NCBI GenBank assembly: GCA_003117195.1
Contig: BDSI01000118.1
Span: forward strand, 62,001 to 126,000
Direction of reading: 5' to 3'
Source: Eudorina sp. 2006-703-Eu-15
Taxonomy: Eukaryota; Chlorophyta; Chlorophyceae; Chlamydomonadales; Volvocaceae
Length of the DNA: 64,000 bases
Shown: positions 22,563 to 34,406 of the stretch, in pieces
How the letters are laid out: each line of letters begins with the position of its first letter
Position numbering within the stretch: the stretch's first letter is position 1
Notes under the pieces: model-generated
Seen by the model: only the letters and a program-made list of their open reading frames with translations
Told to the model about the DNA's origin: nothing
Databases searched by the model: none
Program-made: the position numbers and the translations under genes

Positions 22563-22994
22563 TGGAAGCCCGCCCACCCACCCACCCACCCACCTATTTC
22601 TGGGTGTGCCCGGGCTCGTTTCTGCTGTTTTTACCCACCCACCCACCCACCTTCCCACACCGGGTGGGGGGATGCAAGGGGGTGGCAGCCGAGGGCGCTG
22701 TGTGGCTGCTGCATCCCTCGAGGGAGGGCCCGTACCGGGATCCATTTAGGGTCCCGGGAGGGCCCCTCCGAGGACTGAGTCCCGGAGCCCTGAGTCCCCG
22801 GGCTCTACCCCCGCGTTATCCGCCGGGGACGGGGCGCCGCGCTGGGGCCCGCCGGCTCCGTGTGCGGTGTGGGTCTGGAGGGCTGTGGGGGAAGGGCAGG
22901 GAGAAGGGCAAGGAGAAGGGCAGGGAGAAGGGCAAGGGCTGGCAGTGCAGGTTCATGACCCCCCCCCACACACACACCCACACTCACACACCAA

Positions 22995-23100
22995 CATCTG
23001 GGTTGTCATTAATTCGGGTTCCGGGTATTTGGGTGTCATTTACTTCCTTCGCCTACATCGCCTGTTACGCTGGACTTCGCTTCTCGCGGCTCAGTTACCT
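22995..23100 (+). repeat. Family-D interspersed element, copy 1
   Basis: Begins CATCTGGGTTGTC, includes TACTTCCTTCGCCTACATCG, and ends TCTCGCGGCTCAGTTACC followed by CA-rich sequence. A second copy of the same order and length lies at 61135-61258. Confidence 0.85.
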
Positions 23101-24069
23101 TCTACACACCAACACACACCCACAAAAGAAAAACACACACATGGACACAAAACCGAACAACCCCACCGCGCTGCGGCTACACAACACCACCACCGATACA
23201 GGACCCGCACTGCGACCAGCAGGAGGGGGGGCCGTCAAACGAGGGTGTGGTTCTCAGTCCAGTGGGGGGGAGGCACTGCCCGGGGCGTGGGGGCTGAGGC
23301 AGCTCGCTGGACACTGGATGCCACACGCCCTTTGTGAGCGCTGAGAGCCGGGTGTTGTCTAGACGGATGGGGCAGTAGGGGGCCGCCGGTGGCGGGTGGG
23401 GCAAGGTTTCGCAGGAGACGGTTGGTTTCGGTGGTGTACGGTACGGTACGTACGACAAGTTTAACCAACCCATTACCCCCTGCGGTGAACAAGTAATCCT
23501 GGCACTGCAGGGTAGGCACTGCTGAGGGCATCTGAGGCCCATCTGTGGCCCATGCAAGTTGTCGGTTGGCGGTTGGGACGGACACGCGCCTCACCTCGCC
23601 TCGCCTCGCAAGAACTGTGCGCCCGTGCAGCGAGGGGCCGGACCCATGAGTACCAGTTCCGTTCCGTAAATGCATGCGTTGGATCTGACGCAGGAAACAG
23701 TTGTCAGGTGTTTACGTTGCCATATTTACAGGATTCAGGTGCTAGTACAAGTGGAGTCCGCTTCGGGAACGGCTGCGTTGGTTGCATCGTCCGTCGACAC
23801 AGTTCGACACAGACTGTAAGAATCAAGCCTCCACTTGCAAGTGGTTCCGACCTCCCTCCCTCTCATACCCCTCGGGACACCTCATCGGCAAGGAGCCCTC
23901 GGGACCACCCCCACATCCCCTCATCACACCGTCCTTTCCTCCCGCCGGACCGACCCATGGGTCCGACCCCTAAAGAGCCGACCCGACATCGCGGAGGCCA
24001 CGCCTCCAGTCCTCCACCGTCACTCCCTACAGTCCACGCCGGGTCACAGAAAGCCGTCGGCGCCCGGTC

Positions 24070-24943
24070 ATAGGATCTAACCCTGCAGCAGCAGCAGCAG
24101 CAGCGCAACTTTGTGCAGCACAAGAGACATATCATGCGGCGGCGATGTGCCCTGGCCTGGGCTGCGGCAGGTCGCCCGCCCGCCCTACGACGGCCTTGCT
24201 GTAGTTCATCGTTCTAGAAAGCCGCCCTAGGACTACACCCCCCTCCACGTGCTAGAAGGCCACCTCTACCACCGGGGCCACATCGTAAAGAACGAACACC
24301 AACTACACGACCTGGAAGCTCGCGCGCGCCGTACACCAAGCCCGGGGACCCGGCTTAAGCCCTCATGCCGCACCCCCCTTCACCCCCATCCCCCTCCACA
24401 CATGACCTCGAGCGGGGGGGGGGCCGGAGAATGCCCTCCACAGGACAGCAGCCGCCGCCTCGGCCCACACACGCGGTAGGGGGTAGGCGGTAGGGGGTGG
24501 GGGAAGCCTTCCCTGGAGCGTTCTGGAGGTCGCCCGGAGAGGCTGGGAGGTACGACTACAGCCTCCAGATAGGTGAGCGCGTGGGGGGCAAGGTCCGCTC
24601 CTGTCCCTCCCTGCGGCCCACGACTGGACTACACAACACATTCACATGCTCGAACCGACTCAACCAACCTTCAAACGCACCAGCAGTCCAGCACCACGCC
24701 CACCACCACCGCCATCGCTACCTACAGTCTTCACGCAGCCACAGCAGGTGGGAGGGAGCCCTGTGTCAACCGACTAAGGGGCGGTGCGGGTCCGTCTCTG
24801 CGTCTATGTCCAGGTCCAGGCCGGGATGTGCCGCCTCCAGACCCAGATCGTGAACGCAGCAGGACATCCGTCCCCGGCCCCCTGGATGTACGGCGGCGCG
24901 CTCCACGGCCGACGACAAATGAAATGAAAAAATTGGGGACTCA
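24070..24943 (+). CDS. Possible unrecognised gene or gene remnant (uncertain exons)
   Basis: Several exon-like stretches with splice-like borders: 24084-24171 (poly-Gln then NFVQHKRHIMRRRCALAW), about 24231-24335 (LHVLEGHLYHRGHIVKNEHQ), about 24540-24571 (RYDYSLQI then GTGAGC), and a terminal piece from 24820 (MCRLQTQIVNAAGHP) ending at a TGA near 24930. Composition resembles coding sequence, but I could not join the phases into one convincing model and recognise no family. It may be an independent short gene, a remnant, or chance. Confidence 0.2.
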
Positions 24944-25330
24944 AAATCGTCATCTCATACGTTTTTATGTTTGAATGAGACAAACCTAAGCTGTTAAGGT
25001 TGGAGGTTATTGGGCCCTGCGAACAAAGATGCTCCCTGGAGGCGACAGCCAATGCTGTCTATCCGCGCCCATCCCCCCACGGCAAGCGTACGAACAACAA
25101 ACCCACGCGGGTGCACGTGTACGGCAATGTATCAGGTTGTATGCGAGAGGGAAAGAGAGGGGAGGGAGAGCTAGAGGAGAGAGAGAGAAAAGGGAGACAG
25201 AGAAATGGGCGATGTGTCGCCTCATGGAGTGGCGGGCTCACCCGGGGGCACATCTCACAAATGAAAGGACGCCCCGCAGCCGGCGGGCCCCGCACGCCCG
25301 ACAATGTTTTACCAGCACACCGCAGTCACA

Positions 25331-25361
25331 TCACCACCACCACCACCACCACCACCACCAC
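25331..25361 (+). repeat. (CAC)n tract
   Basis: About ten CAC triplets. Confidence 0.9.
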
Positions 25362-25607
25362 TAACTATCATTCTGACTCGCTGTACCCTCCACCCCACCC
25401 CGCCCCAGGCCAGGCTGGGCTGGGCTAGGCCAGGCCAAGCCCGGAAAGGGAAGGCCGACAGTTCCAAGGCGGGCGACGGGGTCCCCCACGAGGCCCCCGC
25501 CGCCCACCTTGCGCCGCTGGGCACACATCTGGGGAGCAATCCTGCAGCAATCTCGCACCACCCGGGGGAGGGGGAAGGGGGAAGGACCCGACGACCCGGG
25601 TGCACTT

Positions 25608-25733
<126 letters not shown>

Positions 25734-26431
25734 CTCAGCAACCATCCATCCAGCTGCCTGCCTACCCGCCCGCGTTTACCACTCATCCATATCTAGTTTT
25801 CTACCAATGTGTCTGTAGTCCATGCTATCTGTACATCCATCCGTACATCCATCCAGGTGCCGGCAAGTGCAGCATTGGATGTCGATGTCGAAAATGCCCC
25901 CTCCATGTTCCGCCGATAAACTCCTAGTGTCGCTGCCAGCCATCGCCCGGGAAGCGAGAGGGTTGGCGGGGCGGTCGGTGGCGGAAGGGGAGGCGGACCG
26001 ACATCTCCGGACAAGGAGACGGCGCCCCCCCCATCTCAGCCGCCAGGCCCGAGCACGGGGGGCTGCGGCGCCGGCCGCGCGGGGTCTCGGACCCTGTCGG
26101 GCGGCGGATCCCGGAGGCGGCGGTGCAGCAGCGGCAGCAGCAGGCCAGCGGGTTATCAAGACGGCCGCGAGCAAAAATCTTGCATGAATTTTGAGCCAAA
26201 GATCCCCACTGACTGACTATTGAACAAAAACCTACAATGAAATTTGTGGGTGCGAGCAGCGGTGAGGGGCACCGCGACAAGCTTAGGAAGGGCCCGGTAG
26301 CCTATTCCTCACTGTAACGGTACTATTACTGCCATATGGGGGCGGCAGGGGGAAAGGGGGAAAGGGGGAGACCTATTCAGGCGATCGGAGACCTTGCCAG
26401 GTGTCAGCCCTGACGTCGCGACGCGGCTCAC

Positions 26432-29142
26432 TCACCCGTAATGGAAGGTCAGGTCGTCGGGCGCCTGCCACAAGAGCTGCCGTACGGCTGCCAGGTTCAG
26501 ATCGTACGGTACGGCCTGCATGTCGTATGGGACAGCACACGAAGAAGTAGTACGGAATGCTCGTCAGCAGCAAACAAGGTTTATCCTTTTATTTCCGGGT
26601 TTTCAATAAATATCCAGACCCGCCCATCACCTCCGTGCAGCTATATACTGCTTACTTCGCCCTGTCCCCTCCCCTCCCCTCCCCCACTTCCCCCTCCCCT
26701 CCCCTCCCCCACCTCCCCGACCCCTACGCACCAGGTCGTTGCAGGTTAGCTCCAAAACCGGCGGCCGCTGCCCCGCCGCCCGGCCGTTGACGGTCCCGGG
26801 GCACTCCAGGAGGGCCAGAGGGGCCCTCCGCCGGAAGCTGGGCAGGGTCTCCAGCCGTATCCCAAACTCCTGTGAGTGGGAGGGGGTTTAAAATGAAACA
26901 GCCCAGAGTGGGAGGGGCCATTCAGCGAACAGGGCGCAGAAGCAGAAGACGTATACGTCTTGTCCGTACATTGGACGCCGTGCCTCCGTACCTGCAGCTT
27001 GTCGCAGCAGTACTTGGCTACCTTGTGAACCTGCGTGCGGGGGTCGGAGGGCGGGGTGGTGTCGGAGGGCGGGGTGGCCAGACGGCGGGTCGCAAGCCCT
27101 CCCCGACGAGATGGCGTGTGCGCGCCCTTCCCGTCAAGCGCGATGGACGGCCCGCCCTGTGCCCTGTGCCGGGTGCCCTGTGCCGGGTGCCCTGTGCCGG
27201 GTGCCGGGTCGGGCAGGGCCCGCTTCTGCTCCAGCCTACCAGCAAACCTACATCGCACAGACAAACCTTTCCCTAGGGTTTAGGGTTAAACCCACTCACC
27301 CTCCCTGCATCCCTCCCTGCATCCCTCCCTGCCTCCCTCCCTGCCTCCCTCCCTGCCTCCCTCCCTCCCTGCCTCCCTCCCTCCCAAATCAACACACGCA
27401 CCTCCAGGATGTGGGGGGCCTGGAGCCGGGTGATGGTTAGCGTTGGCAGGTTGGAGCCCTGGAGGCAGGGGGCAGGGGGCGCGGGGGGGGGGGGCAGGGA
27501 GGCGCGGGACCCGAGGGGGAGAGGGACAGGCAGCTGCCAACTCAATGACAGGCCCCAGACAGTCGGGATCACCTACGACCAACAGGCCCCTGGGCCTCGC
27601 CGCTTCCACCACCGGCCAACACAGGCCGATGGAGCCCGCAGGTAGGTTGCTGTGCATCTGACATTCCTACTCCTTACTCCGATTGTGAGGCTGAGGTCAT
27701 GTGCTGGGAGGCCACGGCGGGTGACTTGGTCTGGCTCATTCGGCGCATCCCATCCCATCCCATCCCATCCCATCCCATCCCATCCCATCCCATCCCATCC
27801 CATCCCATCCCATCCCATCCCATCCCATCCCATCCCATCCCATCCCATCCCATCCCATCCCATCCCATCCCATCCCATCCCATCCCATCCCATCCCATCC
27901 CATCCCATCCCATCCCATCCCATCCCAACCGAGAGAGAGGCTCAGCATTGTGCTGCTCTGTCCCCTGCCGTACCTTTTTGGGCAGCAGGTAAAACGTGAT
28001 CTTGGTCACAAGGGGCGCCACGCTCGCGCTCCGAAGCACGACGTCACCCACCCACGACGGGATCTCGTCGGGCTCGGTTTCGGAGCCGTTGAAGTCACTG
28101 AGCCGCCGCCGCCAGCGCTGCCCATCCGCCCGGGAGCTCATGACTGCGGCAGCAACCAGCCAGACACGGGTTTGGCGAGTCGGTGAGGGTGGGGGTGGGG
28201 CGCCTGACAATCAAAACCGCTAGGGGTTCCTGTCCTTACTCGGCCTGCTCATCTTTACATTCCCTGCTACTCTGTCCAATTGCCCTGCCACCCAATCAGC
28301 CCGCCCTCCAACCCCCTCCCCCCTCTCACACACCTACAGCGCAAGGGCAGCTGCCCCGGCCCGGGGCGACACATGTACCACATACACCCTAGGCCGCACA
28401 CCCAGTTGACGAGCCCCTTCCTTTGAGCATCGTTACAGCCGTGCACCCTTTTCGTCAATGAAGACAGCGAAATCAATTCGACGCCTACGCCCCCCAGTCT
28501 CACTCACCCGCGGGGAGGACGCCGCACTGCCAGAACTTGGGCCACAGGTCGCGGTAGTACTGCCGCCCCTCGCCGCCGCCGCAGCTGCCGCCGCTGTCCG
28601 GCCCGCTACCGCCGCTGTCCGGGGGGCCGCCCGCGGGGTGCGACGCCACGACCAGGCCGCCGCTGCCGCCACCGCCGCCGCTGGAGTGGCGCAGGCTGGG
28701 CACGCTGCTGCCGCCGCTGCTGCCCCCCGGGCTGATGCAGCAGCTGTGCGCCAGGTGCTGCCCCACCATGTAGCGCCACTTGGCGAAGGCGCACTCGAGC
28801 ACCAGCCTGCCGTAGTTGACCTGCCGGGTGGCGGTGGGGGCGAGTGGCGCGCGTGTGTGTTGCTTAGGTGGTGTGTTATTTAAGCAGGCAGAACAGGAGT
28901 GCGTGACATGTGAGGGGCCGAGTGGCGCCCTTATGTGGTGTGTGTCTCGGAGGACGGGAAGGGGAGTTAAGCCCAGACCGGCAAGAGCCACGTCAGCTTC
29001 CCGCGCTACGTATATGATACACGAGTGTCGCGTGCGCCCTTCGCCCTTCTCCCGCCCTCTACCTGCATTTCACGGTGTCGCCTCGGCGGGGGCTCGAGCG
29101 GCGGTATGAAGCGAGTCTTTTGCATAAAGCCACTATTACACA

Positions 29143-29173
<31 letters not shown>

Positions 29174-32100
29174 CATACAAATGTAAAAGAATATAATATG
29201 TAAATTTACATTCACAAGAAGCACCGACTGCCCCACACTGCAGGGGGGTCCGGCCACCGACGCGGCACCCGGGGGCGCGGGGCGGGACGGGGCGGGGCGC
29301 GGGTCACCCCACCTTTTGGTCCGGCGGCGCGTTCCGGTGGCCCGTCTTGGCCGCGTCCTCCTCCGCCCCCGAGGCCGAGGGGGGCGCCAAGGTGACACAC
29401 AGGCAGCCCAGCCGGTGGTCGCTGGTGAACCAGGGGGCCACGGCGGGGGAGCGGGCGTCCCACAGCTCCCGGCGCTTGGCGTCGAGATCCACCTGGGCAT
29501 GGGGCATGGGGCATGGGGTATGGGCAGGATGGGGAGGTTGGAGGTTGGAGGTGGCGATGGCACCGAGGGGCGGCATCTCGAGGACTTGAACAGGAGGAGG
29601 AAGAGGCGGGGCGATGGTGCGATGGCGCGTGTGCGTTCGTAGGCGGGCGGGCAGAGCGGGGGTGCGTGTGTGTGTGGGACAAACAGCTCCGTGAGAGGGG
29701 GTATGGGTATGAATGAATGAATGAACATTGCAGCGGACCCCGAAATGGGATCAACGGTGTGTCGATCCCCGCTGGGGTGTGTTGTAACCCCCACGCTCAC
29801 GCGATGCTCCCACAACGGCGAGACATCAGGCAGGTGCATTCGGAAGCGTTCACACCTAATCGTGAAGAAAAACACAGCTACCGGTCGTCGGATCCCACTT
29901 CCCGGACCATGTAAGGTCATGTGCGGTCTGGACACACTGTACGGCATGCCACTGTACGGCATGCGTGTACGACAACCCGCTACGACCGCAAACCCACCTT
30001 GCCGTACGCTGCGACCTGCACCCCCAGCAGGACGTCCCACAGCGCCACGCGGCCCCGGGCGTCCTTGGTCAGCACCCGCCGTCGGTCCGCCAGCACCTCA
30101 TGTGCCACGATGGCTGGAGTACGGCATTGGTACGGCATTGGTACGGACACCACGATGAGGTTACGCCCAGTCAGTAGGCGGGTCGGCCAGCAACGGCCAG
30201 AAGAGGAGACAGCGGCGGTTCGCAGACAGGTGGGTATCGGGCAACATCATGGCATGACTGCAAACGCTGTAAACCCTGGAGAGGCCCGGCCGGCAGGACA
30301 TTGAGCGAGCGGTGGGCAGGACAGGCTCTAGGGTTGGCAGCGGGCTGCCGTGTCCTGCCATCCCTTGCGGTGGTTGGAGGATGTCGCCCAGCCCAGAGAG
30401 CCCAGCCCAATCTTACACAGCGCAGGGCCCACAGAGCGCAGGACCCACAGAGAGCGCCGCACCCACCCACCCACCTGGGGTGCCCGGGATGGTGGCCACG
30501 GGCTTCCGGAGGAGGGGCTCCCCGCAGCTGCCCTTCGCAGCGGCCGTCACCCGGAGCGCTGTCGGAAGGGGGGAGGGGAGGGGGAGGGGAGGGGGAGAGA
30601 AGAGGGCGCGATGGCAACACGGGGGAGCAAGTCCAGCGCGGGGGAGATGAACACGACATCTCTGTACGACCCGAAGCAGGAGAGGAGAGGATGCGCGGCG
30701 GGCCCACGTGGTCCGTTTTGTTTCCGTACAGATCCCTGAAAATGAATTCGGGTGGCCAATCGAAGCTTCGCGACCCGGTCTTTGCAATGTGCGCTGCAAT
30801 TGGGTTCATTGTCAGTTTGTCAGTTTGTCCCGCCCACCTGGGAAGCTCCTGCCGCTCGTGAGCTGAGGCGCCCCGGCGAGCCGCCTGACCGAGCCGGCCT
30901 CATGGGCCACCGCAGCAGCAGCCGCCAACGCCGCGCTGGTGCTGCTGGTGGTGGTGGTGCTGGTGGTGGTGGCCGCAATCGCCGCCTCCGCCGCGGCCGC
31001 GACCGCAGACACCGAATCGGTGTCGGACCCGCGGGGCGGCGGCACAGAGGCCACCTCATGCAGCTGCCGCCCCGGTGCGGGCGCCAGCCACATGTTGACG
31101 TGGGAGGCGTGCGTGGCGGCCCACACGCCCACTCGGCCTGGGGTCCGCCAAGGCCGGACAGGCACATGGGAGAGGAGGGGGAGGGGACGGAGCGGGCAAA
31201 GCAAAATCTCATGGGAACACGTTGGGTTCAGTCTGAATGTGTTTTCTCCAATCGTCAAGGCTTGAAGCAGCCGGCCCGACGCGAGTTTGGACTTTGCATT
31301 TGGGATGCGGGTCAGTCCCTCCCAGCAGGGAGAGAGGGAGTGACCGCCCGCTTCCGAGCTTCCAGCGGCTCCCTGTGCTGCCCCGCCGCCCGTTATCCCC
31401 CCCCCCTTGTGTGCCCTCCCAACCTGAGCTCGCCGGCCTGGCCTGCAGATCCACCGCGAGGGCCCGGACCGGACCCTCCTCCCTGGCCAACAGCTCACTG
31501 CTGAACCTGCACGGGGCGGGCGGATGGGGTGGCGTTTGCGTTAACTGCGTGTGTGACAACAGGCACAGAACGTGGGGTGGGTTGGAGGGCAGTGGGCATG
31601 TCGATGAGGAAGCAGACGGACGGACTACACAAGCCGCGGGGTCCCTGATGTCGCACCAGGGCCCCAGGCCCCCGTCCTGGGTTCACGTCCTCTCCAGCCC
31701 CGACACATACTCGGACGCTTTAGTCTGTTCCCTGTGGTCTCCCCTCTTGCCGGGCGATTCACATGTGAGGGCATGTGAGGAGGGCGGCCTGCCGAGCCCT
31801 GCCCGGTGCACCCTTACGTCTGTGTGTTGGTGCGGAAGATGGCCCCGTCGCGGCCCGCGCTATACACCGAGGCGCCCTCCGCCGGCCAGAGGAGCGACCA
31901 GACCGAGTCGGTGTGGAGGTGGAAGGTCTGTGCGGGAGAGCGGGGCGCGGGCCGGGTGTCGTTCGTTTTGCGGTGCAGCGCATCGGACATGCCGTCGAAC
32001 ACAAGGCCATCATGCACGATCAAGCACGACCGCTGCCAACGCAATCCAATCCCGCCGAATCCAACAAAAGCACGGGTCAGTTCTGGGCGGGATCCGGTGG

Positions 32101-34406
32101 GCGCTGCAGCGGAATGCGCAGCGTTGGCACGGAATGCACGTACGGATCCAAACCCCGCGGCCGCCTGCCCCGACCCTTGCCCAGCCCGGGCCCTGCCCCA
32201 CCTGCACGCAGCGCTGCATGCCCACATCCCACAGCTTGATTGCGCCGTCGGAAGCCCCACTGAGCAGCTGGGTGCCGCAGGGGCTGACCGCCAGGGCGCG
32301 TACCACATCCTGTCGAGCGGGGTCGGGGGCAGCGCACGGGGACCAGCTTCGGCGGTCTCTCCGTGAGGTGCTGGGTTAGCAGCCCCCGGCCAACGTCGGG
32401 CCCGGTCAGGTATGTAACGATGCACACACACACAGCTTTTCTCCTTGCTAACACGCACACACACACACTCACCCGGTGGCCCCGCAGCCTGCATATCCCC
32501 TTGCCCGTCCGCGGGTCCAGCAGCCGCACCAGCGACTCGGAGGTGCCGGCGGCCAGGAGGCGGGCGCTGGGGCTGAGCGCCAGCGAGTACACCGAGCCGG
32601 GGTCGGTCCGGCTCTGCGCGGGGCGGATGGCGGTGTGGGGGCGGGTGGGGTCACAGGGGCCTGGTCAACACCTTACTGCGAGATCATGCGGCCTCCCCCA
32701 AGGGCCTCCCCCCGGGGCCTCCGAAGGGCCTCCAAAGGGCCTTCAAAGGCGTTCCCGGTACTCCGGGAGCAGCTGCGTGCATCCGTCAGGAATACGTACG
32801 GCCGCTGGTCGCCCACATGTGGCCCGCGGTCGTCCAGGCAGCTCGTGTCCACGTGCACGGGCAGCGGTATGTACGGATGGGCAGGTTTGTACGACTGCCT
32901 AGCTGGACGCACCTGAAACTGGTCGTCGTCCCCGTCGCTCCGCAGTTGGAGCCGCGTGTGTTGACCGCCCTGCGGCATAAATGCGCCAGGGGAGGGGAGG
33001 GGTCAAAAACCGCGAGGTGACACAGCGGAGGCAGGGAGGGATGCACGGGCGGAGGGGCGGCGGGGTCGGTGGCGGGGTCTGTGCGTGCACATCGGGGATA
33101 ATGCTCCCTGTTTGCGTCGCTGTTGACCGTTGGCCGTTGGCCGTTGTTGACTGTCGTGCACATTGGCGCTGCACCCCATCGTGGGCCTCCGCGCGCGTAT
33201 AAGAACGGAGGCATCGTGGGGTGGTGCACTGCCTGGAGAGCTGTTTGGGGGCGTGAACGGGAGCCCCTCAACTCTCTTCCCAACTCGCGACCGACCCCCC
33301 CCCACCCTCAGCCCCGCGCGGCGCCCGCATCTGCGAACTATGCGTGCACGGGGCTTCTCCGCATTCTTCGAGGGTGCGGGCGATTTCAGTGTTTCAAGCG
33401 GTGAACTCCCAGCCCACTGTCTATCCCTACAACTTCCACCTCCTGGCCCCTCCCTGGCCCCCTGCACGATGCCTGCACCCCACCTCGACATCGTAGCTGA
33501 ACACCTCGCTCCGCAAACCCGCGGATACCACCAGTCGCCTGCTGGGGGCCGCCGCCAGCCGGGTGACGTAGTCCGAGTGGGCCGCCAGGGTGTGGAGCAA
33601 CTGCCCTGCAGGAGGGCAACGGGGTAGCGGGGTGGCGTTGGTTGGGCCCCGGGTTGCGACACGAGGGGTTCGGTTCGTGCACGGAGGGTTGAGGCGCCGT
33701 ACAAGGCGCCTGGAGCATCAGGCATCAGGCCCTTCACTTGCTCACCGTTCTCCGAGCCCGCCCGCCATAGTCGCACGGTGCGGTCGTTTGAGCATGTGAT
33801 CAGCAGGTCGCCAATGAGAGCGAGGTCATTGACCCAGTCCGCGTGGCCCTCGAAGCTGGCCTCCAGGGCCGGTTCGGGCCCCGAGACGCCCCATCTGCAC
33901 GGGATATTAGTTTGGGAGCCTTTAATAATTATGAGGAACGGGAGGTTTATATTTCTGCTGAGGCGGTGGATGGCCTTTGGAGGACAGCTGCCTCACGGAC
34001 AAACGGACCGAGCCGGAACCTGAACGGATTTAGAGAGCACGCGGGCATTTTCGTGGCAGAGACAGAGAAATATTATATTGAAAAGTATCTAGTTAAGTAG
34101 CACTGCCGTGGTCGCCAGCGAGAAGAAGGCTGGTAGCAATGTTTGTACCTCAGGGTAGACTGCGGCAGATAAATGGACATACCTTTTCACTGTTGAATCC
34201 CGCGATGCTGTGAAGATTAATTTGTGAGTTGGAATAGACGGAATGAGGAGAGCCTCCACGCCGGCGCAGTGCTGCAGTAAAGCGCAGTTGCCGCGTTGGG
34301 TGTAGCAGCAGGGCAGCTAAAGGCCAAGAAAGTCGAACCATCTTACCTTGCCCACATCCTGCGGCCGGAAAACGATAGAAACGCTGCGATCATTACTTGT
34401 GTGCAT
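26432..34406 (-). CDS. WDR48: Plant-type WDR48/UAF1 WD-repeat protein (At3g05090/LRS1-like)
   Basis: 19 exons: 34406-34347, 34271-34183, 33894-33746, 33605-33484, 32969-32913, 32613-32473, 32309-32202, 31927-31818, 31506-31424, 31137-30890, 30532-30475, 30113-30016, 29492-29313, 28820-28508, 28143-27974, 27458-27402, 27030-26992, 26869-26732, 26515-26432; 767 aa (Arabidopsis homologue about 750). WD repeats fill residues 21-440: [46 protein letters not shown]. Then come [19 protein letters not shown] and [16 protein letters not shown]. The C-terminus ([20 protein letters not shown]) is the ubiquitin-like SLD region. In animals WDR48 activates USP1/12/46 deubiquitinases; the same role here is inferred. 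Start chosen because exons 1-2 give KHCAGVEAL and [11 protein letters not shown] as in plants. The exon-10 end is uncertain: GTCAGG at 30889 keeps frame, the stronger GTGGGC at 30837 does not. Confidence 0.93.
27746..27926 (+). repeat. (CATCC)36 pentamer tract, WDR48 intron 15
   Basis: 181 bp of perfect CATCC units between exons 15 and 16. Minus-strand frames reading GWDGM repeats are artefacts. Confidence 0.98.
28454..28474 (+). repeat. Family-C motif, WDR48 intron 14
   Basis: GTCAATGAAGACAGCGAAAT, antisense to the gene, about 33 bp beyond the exon-14 donor. Confidence 0.55.
29143..29172 (+). repeat. (TA)n microsatellite
   Basis: About 14 TA units in WDR48 intron 13, within an AT-rich pocket that contrasts with the GC-rich gene. 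Confidence 0.9.
29708..29765 (+). repeat. Family-E element, copy 1
   Basis: TGAATGAATGAATGAACATT, then GCAGCGGACCCCGAAATGGG. Similar blocks occur at 45808-45872 (minus) and 51556-51615. Confidence 0.65.

Noticed and set aside
27273..27296. Interstitial telomere repeat (GGGTTTAGGGTT)
   Set aside because: Only about two units, too short to call.
27573..27948. GWDGM-repeat protein
   Set aside because: Frame through the (CATCC)36 tract in a WDR48 intron.
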